Below are positions 1-6,915 of a stretch of 25,389 nt of DNA, piece after piece (position 1 is the first letter of the stretch; every line of letters begins with the position of its first letter). The stretch covers positions 1 to 25,389 of the forward strand of contig CALBKP010000110.1 of assembly GCA_937895825.1 (NCBI GenBank). Direction: 5' to 3'. The translations under genes were made by a program, and so were the position numbers. The notes under the pieces are model-generated. The model worked only from the letters and a program-made list of their open reading frames with translations, searched no databases and was not told the DNA's origin. Source of the stretch: an uncultured Alistipes sp. (GTDB lineage Bacteria > Bacteroidota > Bacteroidia > Bacteroidales > Rikenellaceae).

Positions 1-1574
1 TCAAGTTTATTGCCAAGCTTTACTGAAGCGAGCTCAATACAATCGCTAAATGCACCATAACCGACCGTTAATATGCCATCTCCAATTGTAACCTCCTTGA
101 GTGCAATACAGTCGCAGAAAGCGTATTGTCCAATCTCAGTTACAAAATTGGGGAGAATAACGCTCTTAAGTGTAGACTTGTTATTAAATGCATCTGATGG
201 AATCTTCGTTACATCCTTATCAAATGTGATGATACCCTGACCATTCTCATAAACATTTGATGTGATGGTTGCCCCGAAATTCGCATTAGACTTTGGCTCT
301 ACAATATTTTCATCGATAGAGGTATAGATGATCTGATTGTTCTTGATTGTGGGAGTTACAGGGATAGTGGGCTCGTCGGTCGATGCATGGTTAACGGTAA
401 CCATGGGTACATACTCCGACTTGTGGTTGAAGCTGTCGTCGGCAATCTCAAGACGAGCGTTCATATACTGGTGGCCAGTGAAGAAGTCGTCGCCAAGCTC
501 CTTGCCCGATGCCTTAACGGTGATGATACCCTGGTCGTCGGCCTCACACGATAGGATAGGCATGTCGATAAGCTCAGCTGCGCGTGTGGCAACATTTACA
601 GCCTTCATCGAGAGTACATTCTTCCAATCCTCAGCGATCTCGGCGGCAACATCCTCGGGTGCCAACTCGAAGTCCATAACTACAAAGCTGTCAGCAGCCG
701 ATGAGGTGAACTCAACGAGAGCCTTGCCGTCGTTGTATGCAGGAACATACGAGATTGACTGAAGACGATAGAGAGCGTTGCTCGTTGCCAAAGGAACTAC
801 AAGCTCGGTGCCGTCAGTAAGTGTGAAGTATACGTTATGCTCGTCCTGCGTTACGCTCACAAAGATAGAGTCGCCAGCAACACCGGTAGCGGGGCCAACG
901 AGTTTCCATGTGCTACCATTGTCGTAAGATACATACCAGTAGTCATCCTCGATCTTAAGTTTAGGAGTTACACCGTCCTTACCGTCTTTACCATTAAGAC
1001 CGTCCTTGCCATCCTCACCGTCAGCACCATCCTCACCGTTGAGGCCATCTCTGCCGTCCTCACCGTCGGCACCATCCTTTCCGTCCTCGCCAGTTGCGGG
1101 GATCTTGTTGCCGTTGTTGTCGAGTAGCCAATTGCCGTTAATAGTCCAATAGTACTTGCCATCTGATGCCTGCTTTACACCGATAACTGGTGTCTCGCCA
1201 TCCTCGCCGTCAGCACCGTTGAGACCGTCCTTGCCATCCTCGCCGTCGACACCATCCTTGCCATCCTTGCCATCTTCACCGTTGTAGATACTGATAGACT
1301 CACCCTTAGTGAAGTTGATGGTGTAGCCGATGACTTCACCATTGCGTTTAATCTCTGTTACCGATGTGACATAATCCTTGTCCTCGATAGCTTTTACGAT
1401 CTGCTGAACAGATGTGATGTTGTTGTTTAGAGTCGTACATAGCTCCTCAAGCTCCTCGATACGGTTGTTGATCGAGTCGATCTCGTTCCAGATAGGTGTG
1501 TCGTCATACTTAGTGACACAACCCGAAGCAAACAGCATTACAGCTGCCGCTACAAGCATAAATAATCGTTTCAT
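1..1574 (-). CDS. Surface lipoprotein: DUF4988, collagen-like repeats and BspA-type LRR (3' end off window)
   Basis: About 524 residues are visible, read leftward from ATG at 1574; the frame is open to base 1, so the C-terminus is missing. The N-terminus MKRLFMLVAAAVMLFASGC is a lipoprotein signal with the lipidated Cys at residue 19. Residues about 24-98 (an acidic coiled-coil start, then a beta-rich stretch ending in SISIYNG) match DUF4988, common in Bacteroidota surface proteins. Two Gly-X-Y blocks follow: ten triplets (residues 99-128) and fourteen (162-203). A middle region of unknown fold (about 204-440) precedes BspA/LRR_5-type repeats (IPSDAFNN..LKSVILP, IGQYAFCDCIALKEVTI, VGYGAFSDCIELASVKL) from about residue 450. 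By family it should be anchored in the outer membrane and bind host or matrix ligands; the ligand is unknown. Its promoter lies at 1627-1657. Confidence 0.88.
   Translation of the reverse strand, partial: MKRLFMLVAAAVMLFASGCVTKYDDTPIWNEIDSINNRIEELEELCTTLNNNITSVQQIVKAIEDKDYVTSVTEIKRNGEVIGYTINFTKGESISIYNGEDGKDGKDGVDGEDGKDGLNGADGEDGETPVIGVKQASDGKYYWTINGNWLLDNNGNKIPATGEDGKDGADGEDGRDGLNGEDGADGEDGKDGLNGKDGKDGVTPKLKIEDDYWYVSYDNGSTWKLVGPATGVAGDSIFVSVTQDEHNVYFTLTDGTELVVPLATSNALYRLQSISYVPAYNDGKALVEFTSSAADSFVVMDFELAPEDVAAEIAEDWKNVLSMKAVNVATRAAELIDMPILSCEADDQGIITVKASGKELGDDFFTGHQYMNARLEIADDSFNHKSEYVPMVTVNHASTDEPTIPVTPTIKNNQIIYTSIDENIVEPKSNANFGATITSNVYENGQGIITFDKDVTKIPSDAFNNKSTLKSVILPNFVTEIGQYAFCDCIALKEVTIGDGILTVGYGAFSDCIELASVKLGNKL
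966..1280 (-). repeat. Collagen-like Gly-X-Y coding repeats (two blocks)
   Basis: Two runs of Gly-X-Y codons lie inside the surface lipoprotein gene: 1191-1280 (ten triplets such as GED, GKD, GVD, GLN, GAD) and 966-1091 (fourteen triplets of the same kinds). They are separated by a short non-collagen segment containing YYWTINGNWLLDNNG. X is mostly Glu, Lys, Ala or Leu, and Y is mostly Asp. The DNA is a near-repeat of 9-base units, so block length could vary between strains by slippage. The repeats also produce spurious open frames on the opposite strand. Confidence 0.9.
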
Positions 1575-1626
1575 GTGTTATTGTGTTAGTTAGTGTTTGT
1601 GTCTTACGATAATAATAACATCACTA

Positions 1627-1657
1627 CAAAGGTAACAATTAATTCGTAATAATCAAG
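1627..1657 (-). promoter_or_regulatory. Promoter of the surface lipoprotein gene
   Basis: Read leftward, TACCTTTG (1634 to 1627) is a perfect match to the Bacteroidota -7 element TAnnTTTG. CTTG at 1657-1654 sits 19 bases upstream, where the -33 TTTG is expected. The implied 5' leader to the ATG at 1574 is about 45-50 bases. Confidence 0.65.
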
Positions 1658-1778
1658 AGTCTAAGCTGCAATTTTGTGGTGTAGATTGTTCGATAATATA
1701 GGGGAGTATGTTGTCTCTAATGGTAAAATATTGGGCTATCTGTGGGAAATGGGCCATGTCGGCGCACTTTTTGTAATC

Positions 1779-1794
1779 GTTAGAAGTGTCTAAC
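1779..1794. promoter_or_regulatory. Inverted repeat upstream of hsp20, possible operator
   Basis: GTTAGA and TCTAAC form a perfect 6-base inverted repeat with a 4-base spacer, ending 20 bases before the hsp20 ATG. It is not a CIRCE element, because arm sequence and spacer differ. No perfect TAnnTTTG element is visible before hsp20, although TTTG occurs at 1770-1773. An operator or a short hairpin in the leader are both possible. Confidence 0.3.
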
Positions 1795-1814
1795 ATTTTA
1801 AAAAAAGTAGTATT

Positions 1815-2282
1815 ATGATGCCTGTTAAAAAAATCAATCGCTTGCCTGGTATGTTTGGCGAGCTCTTCTACGACCAGTGGCCAGAGCTATACACTAAGCG
1901 TGGCACAGCGCCGCAGATCAACGTCATCGAGACGGACAAGAAGTTTAAGATTGAGATTGCTGCCCCTGGTATGACTAAGGATGACTTCCATGTCGAGCTA
2001 AATGCCGATAATCAACTTATTGTCTGCCTGGATAAGGAGTGCGAGAAGGATGCTAACGGCAAGGAGTGTTGCGGCGATGAGGATTGTACGCCCGACGAGA
2101 AGCACCACTATCTACGTCGCGAGTTTAGCTACACATCGTTCCGTCAGATATTCAATCTGCCAGACTCGGTCGACCGCGATAAGATTGTGGCAAAGATGAA
2201 GCACGGCGTACTGCGTATCAAACTCCCCAAGCGCGATGGTGCAGAACGCAAGGCAGATCTTAAACAGATTGCCATCGAGTAG
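1815..2282 (+). CDS. Small heat-shock protein, Hsp20/alpha-crystallin family, with Cys-rich insert
   Basis: A 155-residue ATP-independent holdase chaperone of the cytoplasm. The alpha-crystallin domain runs from about residue 33 (PQINVIETDKKFKIEIAAPG) to about 147, with the family signature FNLPDSVD..KIVAKMKHGVLRIKLPK and a basic end. The start could be either Met of the MM pair (1815 or 1818). The oddity is the loop between the central strands. Residues 71-98 are acidic and carry five Cys (71, 76, 85, 86, 91) and two His (97, 98), where relatives usually have a short charged loop without cysteines. This could bind metal or form disulfides, which is inference only. The gene is monocistronic and ends at a strong terminator. 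Confidence 0.93.
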   Translation: MMPVKKINRLPGMFGELFYDQWPELYTKRGTAPQINVIETDKKFKIEIAAPGMTKDDFHVELNADNQLIVCLDKECEKDANGKECCGDEDCTPDEKHHYLRREFSYTSFRQIFNLPDSVDRDKIVAKMKHGVLRIKLPKRDGAERKADLKQIAIE

Positions 2283-2291
2283 AGTTACAAC

Positions 2292-2330
2292 TGAGGGTGT
2301 CCGCATATCGTTGGACACCCTCAATGTTTT
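2292..2330 (+). terminator. Terminator of hsp20
   Basis: A perfect 11-base stem (TGAGGGTGTCC paired with GGACACCCTCA, 10-base loop) is followed by ATGTTTTGTTT. It lies between the convergent hsp20 and susD-like genes. The leftward side has no T-run, so it should mainly stop rightward transcription. Confidence 0.85.
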
Positions 2331-2332
2331 GT

Positions 2333-4237
2333 TTAAAGTATGTTATCGGCATTGCTTGGATCGGGGTTATTCGCCTTGATGCCCACGTTCTCGTCCATTG
2401 CGGCTTGTGGTATCACGAAGTTCCATCGCGGTAGGCGACCCTCGCTCTTAAACTGCATGCCGTCGGGGTAGTTGGCCTCGGTGGTATCTACGCCCATATC
2501 CAGGCGCTTCATATCAAACATTACGATACCCTCGCCCCAGAACTCTACGGACTTCTGGAAGATTGTCTCCTCGATAATATCCGTGCCTATGTAAGCATAG
2601 CCTACGTCGCGGTAGTTACGCATAAATGTTTCGAGTAGCATCTTGCCTCTGCCCTCGTCAAAATGGGCAGTAGCCTCGGCCTCGATGAAGTACATTTCCT
2701 CGACGCGAATGATAGGTAAAGCGATGGCGTTACCTATGGCGTAGTCGTAGCGCTCGCCATTGCCGGGGCGGAACTTAAAATTGGTGTATGGGGCGCGGTA
2801 TCTCTGCTCTTCCCACTCCTCTTGGCTCATCTGCGTATATTGGCTGAAGTTCTCGTATGTGACATCTGGAGCGGCGATTGTTAGCTTGCGGAAGTCATGC
2901 TCGCCCATACGCTCGTACATCGTCGATGATACGCCGACGCCAGTCAACGGCCCGTAGCCGTAGAGTGCCTCGGGACACATATGTGCAGTAAAGGCGTGGA
3001 GATTGCTCGGTACGTCGCTTGGCTCGAGCTTTGTCGCCCATATCCACGATGGCATCTTTGTGCTAAACGCGTAGAATGGGTTGAGCCACTCCGACGATGT
3101 TGTTATTGCCACACTCATCTTCGTAGCCTCGGTTATCGCCTTGCGGGCATACTCCGCGGCTAAGCGATAGGCCTCGGTTGAGGTGGGAATATTTGCGTAG
3201 CTCTCGTCGAAGCCGCCAAGCCATAGATAGGTGCGCGCCTTGAGTGCGTATACAGCTGCGAGGTTTGGCATCGCCTGCATATCTATTTTCTTGTCGCCCA
3301 GTAACTCCTCGGCAAGATCGAGGTCACAGAGGATGAACTCGAACATCTCCTCACGCGTAGCACGGGGATTGTTCTCTCTTTGCTCCTTGCTCATATCCTC
3401 CGTCACGATGGGTACTGTGAGCCCCTCGACCGAAGCGAGTGCACCCTCGTACGATGAATTCTTAGGATCCTTTGCTGGCAGTGCATCGTAGAGGCAAGCC
3501 ATATCGAGGTAGAATAGTGCGCGGAAGGCGCGACCAACACCCTCGTACTGAGCCATCTCGTCCGAATGTTTACTGCCATCGATAATCTTATTTACGTGGT
3601 CGATGAGTGTGGTGTAGGTCACCCATACGTATTTGGCGAATGGAGACTCTGCGCCGAGACCATATCCGTAGTTGGCGAACTGGAAGCGACTATATGCTGT
3701 GTTACCACCGCGCTCAGGCATCGTGCAGGGGAAGGTAAGCATCGCCATAAAGTCTGTGTTAAGGCGCACCGAGTGGTAGCCGAAGTCGGAGTGGTCGTAT
3801 ACGATGGGGCTGACGCTATTCATCAGGCTCGACATCGAACTTAGTAACCTCATTATGCGATTTTTAGTGTTGGCTTGCTGTTTGATGCTAAGTGTAATAG
3901 ATTTATGGTCGATGTCATACAATGTAATATTCGCGGTGCGGTTGTAGTCCGACTCGTTGGCCTCCACAAGAATAGTCAGTAGGTGTTTGCCCTCTTCGCC
4001 AAATTCGGGTGATAGGCTCACCCACTCTGCCTCGCACTCTGCGTGCCAATGACTTGCGGCTGTAAACATCACGGCGACAGTCTGGCTAAGATCGTCGATG
4101 TCGAAGTGTGTCTCCTCAGGCTTCTCTAACACGATTGTCGACTCCTGTGATCCAGTTCCAGGCTTATCATCAGTGCCTTTCTCACATGCATTGCATAGAA
4201 AAGCTACGGCCAGTAGTAATAAAAGATGTAGTCTCAT
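2333..4237 (-). CDS. SusD/RagB-like outer-membrane lipoprotein with N-terminal BACON domain
   Basis: A 634-residue secreted lipoprotein. The signal peptide MRLHLLLLLAVAFLCNAC puts the lipidated Cys at 18. Residues about 53-121 form a BACON domain (WVSLSPEFGEEG, then NRTANITLYD and a closing SIKQQA). After about residue 128 comes a SusD fold: the helical segment RAFRALFYLDMACLYDALP, TPR-like helices, and the usual C-terminal pattern WNFVIPQAAMDENVGIKANN. SusD proteins bind glycans or peptides and lid a SusC TonB-dependent channel. Here no SusC gene lies on either side: one neighbour is hsp20, the other a small zinc-ribbon operon. It may serve a distant SusC or have lost its partner. The combination with BACON is uncommon. 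The ATG at 4237 follows directly from the signal peptide. Confidence 0.9.
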   Translation of the reverse strand: MRLHLLLLLAVAFLCNACEKGTDDKPGTGSQESTIVLEKPEETHFDIDDLSQTVAVMFTAASHWHAECEAEWVSLSPEFGEEGKHLLTILVEANESDYNRTANITLYDIDHKSITLSIKQQANTKNRIMRLLSSMSSLMNSVSPIVYDHSDFGYHSVRLNTDFMAMLTFPCTMPERGGNTAYSRFQFANYGYGLGAESPFAKYVWVTYTTLIDHVNKIIDGSKHSDEMAQYEGVGRAFRALFYLDMACLYDALPAKDPKNSSYEGALASVEGLTVPIVTEDMSKEQRENNPRATREEMFEFILCDLDLAEELLGDKKIDMQAMPNLAAVYALKARTYLWLGGFDESYANIPTSTEAYRLAAEYARKAITEATKMSVAITTSSEWLNPFYAFSTKMPSWIWATKLEPSDVPSNLHAFTAHMCPEALYGYGPLTGVGVSSTMYERMGEHDFRKLTIAAPDVTYENFSQYTQMSQEEWEEQRYRAPYTNFKFRPGNGERYDYAIGNAIALPIIRVEEMYFIEAEATAHFDEGRGKMLLETFMRNYRDVGYAYIGTDIIEETIFQKSVEFWGEGIVMFDMKRLDMGVDTTEANYPDGMQFKSEGRLPRWNFVIPQAAMDENVGIKANNPDPSNADNIL

Positions 4238-4327
4238 AACCTATTTTTTTAAAGTCGGCTTAATTAATCTAATCAAATTAGGCGATTTAGGGGTGTTTCA
4301 ATCGCTACTTTCTTCTCATTGTTTGCA

Positions 4328-4335
4328 CAAAAGTA
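4328..4335 (-). promoter_or_regulatory. Likely -7 element for the SusD-like gene
   Basis: TACTTTTG read leftward matches TAnnTTTG perfectly, about 90 bases before the ATG at 4237. I see no clear TTTG at the expected upstream distance, so the assignment rests on one element. Confidence 0.45.
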
Positions 4336-4379
4336 ATAAAAATTTTTTAATTAATCCACCTCAATTATGTAATTTTTAC

Positions 4380-4387
4380 GGGGGGGG
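4380..4387. repeat. G8 homopolymer upstream of the SusD-like gene
   Basis: Eight consecutive G on the plus strand lie about 45 bases upstream of the putative -7 element of the SusD-like gene, in otherwise very AT-rich DNA. Such tracts are slippage-prone and sometimes tune promoters of surface genes, but no phase variation can be shown from one sequence. Confidence 0.5.
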
Positions 4388-4451
4388 TAATTTGATGATT
4401 ATTAATATATTAGCTGATTGACCTGTGTATCTGAGGTTTGAGTTGGAGACA

Positions 4452-4484
4452 ATAAAAGTGGAGAGGCTTTCGAGTGCCTCTCCA
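4452..4484 (-). terminator. Terminator of the zinc-ribbon membrane protein operon
   Basis: A perfect 9-base stem (TGGAGAGGC with GCCTCTCCA, 8-base loop) is followed, read leftward, by CTTTTATT. It lies 24 bases beyond the stop of the gene at 4508. Confidence 0.8.
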
Positions 4485-4507
4485 TCAATTTATAATCATC
4501 CTAACGT

Positions 4508-4933
4508 TTACTCCCTGTTACGTAGCATGCGTGAAATCTCGGCGATGGTGCGAAGCAATGCCCATGATACCATTGTTGAGGAGAAGATGACCACCCCAGC
4601 GCACACTGCCCATAGCATAGGAGCGTCAATGCCGAAGTCTACAACGATAGGGGCGATAAGAGCTCCGAACGTGGCAAACAATCCCAAAATAAGCGTTATG
4701 TCGGCAGCATTTACCAGTACGGCTTCGCGAAGGATATACTTCGACTTGGGTTTAGGTCCAGCATTGGTGTAGTTATCGCGTGTAACTACCTCACTGATAC
4801 CATTAGGTTGTGGCTCTGTTATGTCTTCCTCGGGACGGTCAGCTCCGCAACAAGGACACTTGTCAATATCCCTCTCGACTAATGAATTGCAGTTACGGCA
4901 TAGCCATGTCGTCTGCTCGATACTCTCCTTCAT
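4508..4933 (-). CDS. Zinc-ribbon membrane protein of unknown function
   Basis: 141 residues from the ATG at 4933 (MKESIEQTTWLCRNCNSLVE). The frame extends further upstream, but that part overlaps the preceding gene and has no protein character. An N-terminal zinc ribbon is clear: CRNC and CPCC separated by about 14 residues. A polar linker follows, then two hydrophobic segments (about residues 79-100 and 104-127, e.g. ADITLILGLFATFGALIAPIVV) and a basic tail. It is therefore probably an inner-membrane protein with a cytoplasmic zinc ribbon. It starts 4 bases after the preceding gene's stop, so the two are co-transcribed and probably translationally coupled. I recognise no specific family. Confidence 0.8.
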   Translation of the reverse strand: MKESIEQTTWLCRNCNSLVERDIDKCPCCGADRPEEDITEPQPNGISEVVTRDNYTNAGPKPKSKYILREAVLVNAADITLILGLFATFGALIAPIVVDFGIDAPMLWAVCAGVVIFSSTMVSWALLRTIAEISRMLRNRE

Positions 4934-4937
4934 ACGC

Positions 4938-5201
4938 CTACTTTTTAGTTGCTTCGGTGTGATCAATATCGCAGCCTGCACAGTTGCCCGAGCAGATGTT
5001 ATCCGAGTCGCAGTCATTCAAGCCCATATCCTCGCGCGTCTCCTGTACGGCGCACTTGATACCCATCTTCTGCATATTGGGGTTTGTCGATATCTCGGAC
5101 TGGATATGGTGCCCCTTGAAGATGTACGTGAGCGACATTGCTAAAGCAAAGAAGCCTACGACGGCAACAGCTGCTATGATTGTTACAAGTATAGTTGACA
5201 T
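4938..5201 (-). CDS. Small single-pass membrane protein with Cys-rich tail
   Basis: 87 residues from ATG at 5201. An in-frame upstream Met at 5261 lies at the promoter itself and would add a Lys-rich run, so the shorter start is preferred. One N-terminal membrane helix (about residues 2-28, ILVTIIAAVAVVGFFALAMS) is followed by a soluble tail with five Cys: one at MGIKCAV and four in CDSDNICSGNCAGC. The layout (one helix, then a Cys cluster) recalls NqrM-like or Feo-associated Cys-rich small proteins, but the spacing does not let me assign it. The tail may bind iron or zinc (inference). It is the first gene of a two-gene operon. Confidence 0.75.
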   Translation of the reverse strand: MSTILVTIIAAVAVVGFFALAMSLTYIFKGHHIQSEISTNPNMQKMGIKCAVQETREDMGLNDCDSDNICSGNCAGCDIDHTEATKK

Positions 5202-5241
5202 ACGGTTTTTTATTTTTTTTAATGCTAAAAACGTCACTTTT

Positions 5242-5274
5242 ATTGTGAAATTCCAGCGCAAATTTATATATTTG
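5242..5274 (+). promoter_or_regulatory. Promoter of trkA
   Basis: ATTG (5242-5245), a 21-base spacer and TATATTTG (5267-5274) match the Bacteroidota pattern with one mismatch in the -33 element. The leader before the ATG at 5353 is about 70 bases. Confidence 0.6.
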
Positions 5275-5290
5275 CGGTGTAATTTGCAAA
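5259..5290 (-). promoter_or_regulatory. Promoter of the Cys-rich/zinc-ribbon operon
   Basis: Read leftward, TTTG (5290-5287), a 20-base spacer and TAAATTTG (5266-5259) match the Bacteroidota consensus exactly. The -7 element directly abuts the -7 element of the trkA promoter on the other strand. Confidence 0.75.
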
Positions 5291-5352
5291 TGTTATAGTT
5301 GGTCGTTAGGTAACGGCTGTATATAATTGTTTTATATTCACTTGATTAGTCT

Positions 5353-6693
5353 ATGAAGATAGTGATTGCTGGTGCGGGTGATATGGGTACGCACCTCTCG
5401 AAGATGCTCAGTGGTAATGGCCATGATATCACGGTTGCCGATGTTGATCCTAAAGCATTGGTTGAGGTAGGTAACCTCGTTGATGTGGTGACTGTCGAGG
5501 GCGACACTACGCAGTTTTCTGTACTTAGAAAGGCAGGCGTTCGTAAGTGCGACCTATTTATCGCTGTGCGCTCGGTGGAAAATGACAACATACTCTCGGC
5601 CGTGATGGCTAAGCAGCTCGGTGCAAAGAAGGCTATCGCGCGTGTCGATAGCAATGAGTATCTTGAGCCCAACAGCAAGGAGATATTTATCGACATGGGC
5701 ATCGACTACCTCTTCTATCCTGAGCAGATTGCAGCACGCGAGGTTATCAACCTCCTCGGCCACACGTCGTCGACCGAGTATGTAGACTTTGCCGCAGGTA
5801 AGCTCTCCATGGTGGCTTTCCGTCTGGAACTTACGTCGCCACTCCTTGGCCGCACGGTCATCGATCCTGAGTATAACGACGAGGATCTGGAGTACCGTGT
5901 CGTAGCCATCGTGCGTGGGCAGCAGACAATAATACCTAAGGTCGGTGAGCGATTCGAAGAGGAGGATATGGTCTATGCCATCACGCGCCACAATGCCACA
6001 CAGCGTGTTGTGGAACTTTCAGGACGACGTGATGTGGAAATCCGTAACATGATGATTCTCGGTGGTTCACGTATCGGTGTGCGTATCGCTAATGAGCTGC
6101 AAAACGAGGTGAATATAAAGCTTGTGGATTACGATGCTGACAAGGCGTTCCGTCTGGCCGAGCGACTCGACAAGACCCTTATCATTAACGAGGATGGCCG
6201 CGATACCGAGGCTATGATGGAGGAGGATCTTGCGGGTATGGATGCCTTTGTTGCGGTGACGGGACGTAGTGAGACGAACATCCTTGCGGCGATGCTGGCA
6301 AAGCGTATGGGTGTGAAGAAGGTAATTGCAGAGGTGGAGAATATTAACTACATCACACTTGCCGAGAGTATCGGCGTGGATACCATCATCAACAAGAAAC
6401 TTGTCACGGCATCTAACATCTTCCGCTTCACAATGACTACGGATGTACAGGCCATCAAGTGCCTTACAGGTAGTCAGGCCGAGGTGATGGAGTTTATTGT
6501 CAAACCTAACTCACCAGCTACAAAATCACGCATACGCGATCTTGGACTCCCCGAGGATTCAATAATTGGTGGTGTAGTACGTGGCGATCGCGTATTTATC
6601 GCTGTCGACGAGACTCAGATAAATGCTTATGACCGCGTGGTGGTATTTGCAATGCCGGATTCGGTGATGCGAGTGGCAGAGTTCTTCAATTAA
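5353..6693 (+). CDS. trkA: Trk potassium uptake regulatory subunit TrkA
   Basis: A 446-residue peripheral protein that gates the TrkH/TrkG potassium channel by nucleotide binding on the cytoplasmic side. It has the full duplicated arrangement: an RCK-N Rossmann domain starting MKIVIAGAGDMGTHL (GxGxxG at 7-12), a TrkA-C domain (about 140-220), a second RCK-N starting MMILGGSRIGVRIA, and a second TrkA-C domain at the end. Length is normal for two-domain TrkA (about 450-460). In many Bacteroidota trkH follows directly. Here a 222-base non-coding stretch and a nucleoside kinase follow instead, so the channel subunit must be encoded elsewhere. Confidence 0.93.
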   Translation: MKIVIAGAGDMGTHLSKMLSGNGHDITVADVDPKALVEVGNLVDVVTVEGDTTQFSVLRKAGVRKCDLFIAVRSVENDNILSAVMAKQLGAKKAIARVDSNEYLEPNSKEIFIDMGIDYLFYPEQIAAREVINLLGHTSSTEYVDFAAGKLSMVAFRLELTSPLLGRTVIDPEYNDEDLEYRVVAIVRGQQTIIPKVGERFEEEDMVYAITRHNATQRVVELSGRRDVEIRNMMILGGSRIGVRIANELQNEVNIKLVDYDADKAFRLAERLDKTLIINEDGRDTEAMMEEDLAGMDAFVAVTGRSETNILAAMLAKRMGVKKVIAEVENINYITLAESIGVDTIINKKLVTASNIFRFTMTTDVQAIKCLTGSQAEVMEFIVKPNSPATKSRIRDLGLPEDSIIGGVVRGDRVFIAVDETQINAYDRVVVFAMPDSVMRVAEFFN

Positions 6694-6915
6694 TTTGCTG
6701 TGATAATGGCGCATCTACTTCCGCTAACGAATTATCTCAGCAATGGGCAGTACGTCCGAGTACAGCCCATCGCCTCGAAATTCGCCGAGCGTTGTATATG
6801 TACCATTCTGACAACAAATTAGAGTGCTGGCTGGGTGCTTAAAACGAATGAAAGTAAATCGGCCAAATGAATTAAAGTATTGAAAGAGTAAAAATAATAT
6901 AAAATACTAACCGTT
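6694..6915. other. Unassigned intergenic region with hairpin
   Basis: 222 bases between trkA and the nucleoside kinase. It holds an imperfect inverted repeat at 6744-6769 (TGGGCAGTAC and GTACAGCCCA, one mismatch, 6-base loop) without a T-run. A 38-codon plus-strand frame starts at ATG 6706 and ends at 6822. A leftward frame is open over 6724-6906 with protein-like composition (ends GLYSDVLPIAEIIR) but has no usable start codon. The last 70 bases are AT-rich. I found no TAnnTTTG element. It could be a small structured RNA or a gene remnant. Confidence 0.35.

Noticed and set aside
337..1127. Rightward frames inside the first 1.1 kb
   Set aside because: They are shadows of the leftward surface lipoprotein, whose frame is continuous to base 1 and has a signal peptide, DUF4988, collagen-like and LRR parts.
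1779..1794. CIRCE heat-shock element before hsp20
   Set aside because: The inverted repeat has 6-base arms and a 4-base spacer, unlike the 9-base arms and 9-base spacer of CIRCE.
4938..5201. Assignment of the Cys-rich small protein to NqrM
   Set aside because: The overall plan is similar, but the Cys spacing does not match what I know of NqrM well enough, and no nqr genes are nearby.
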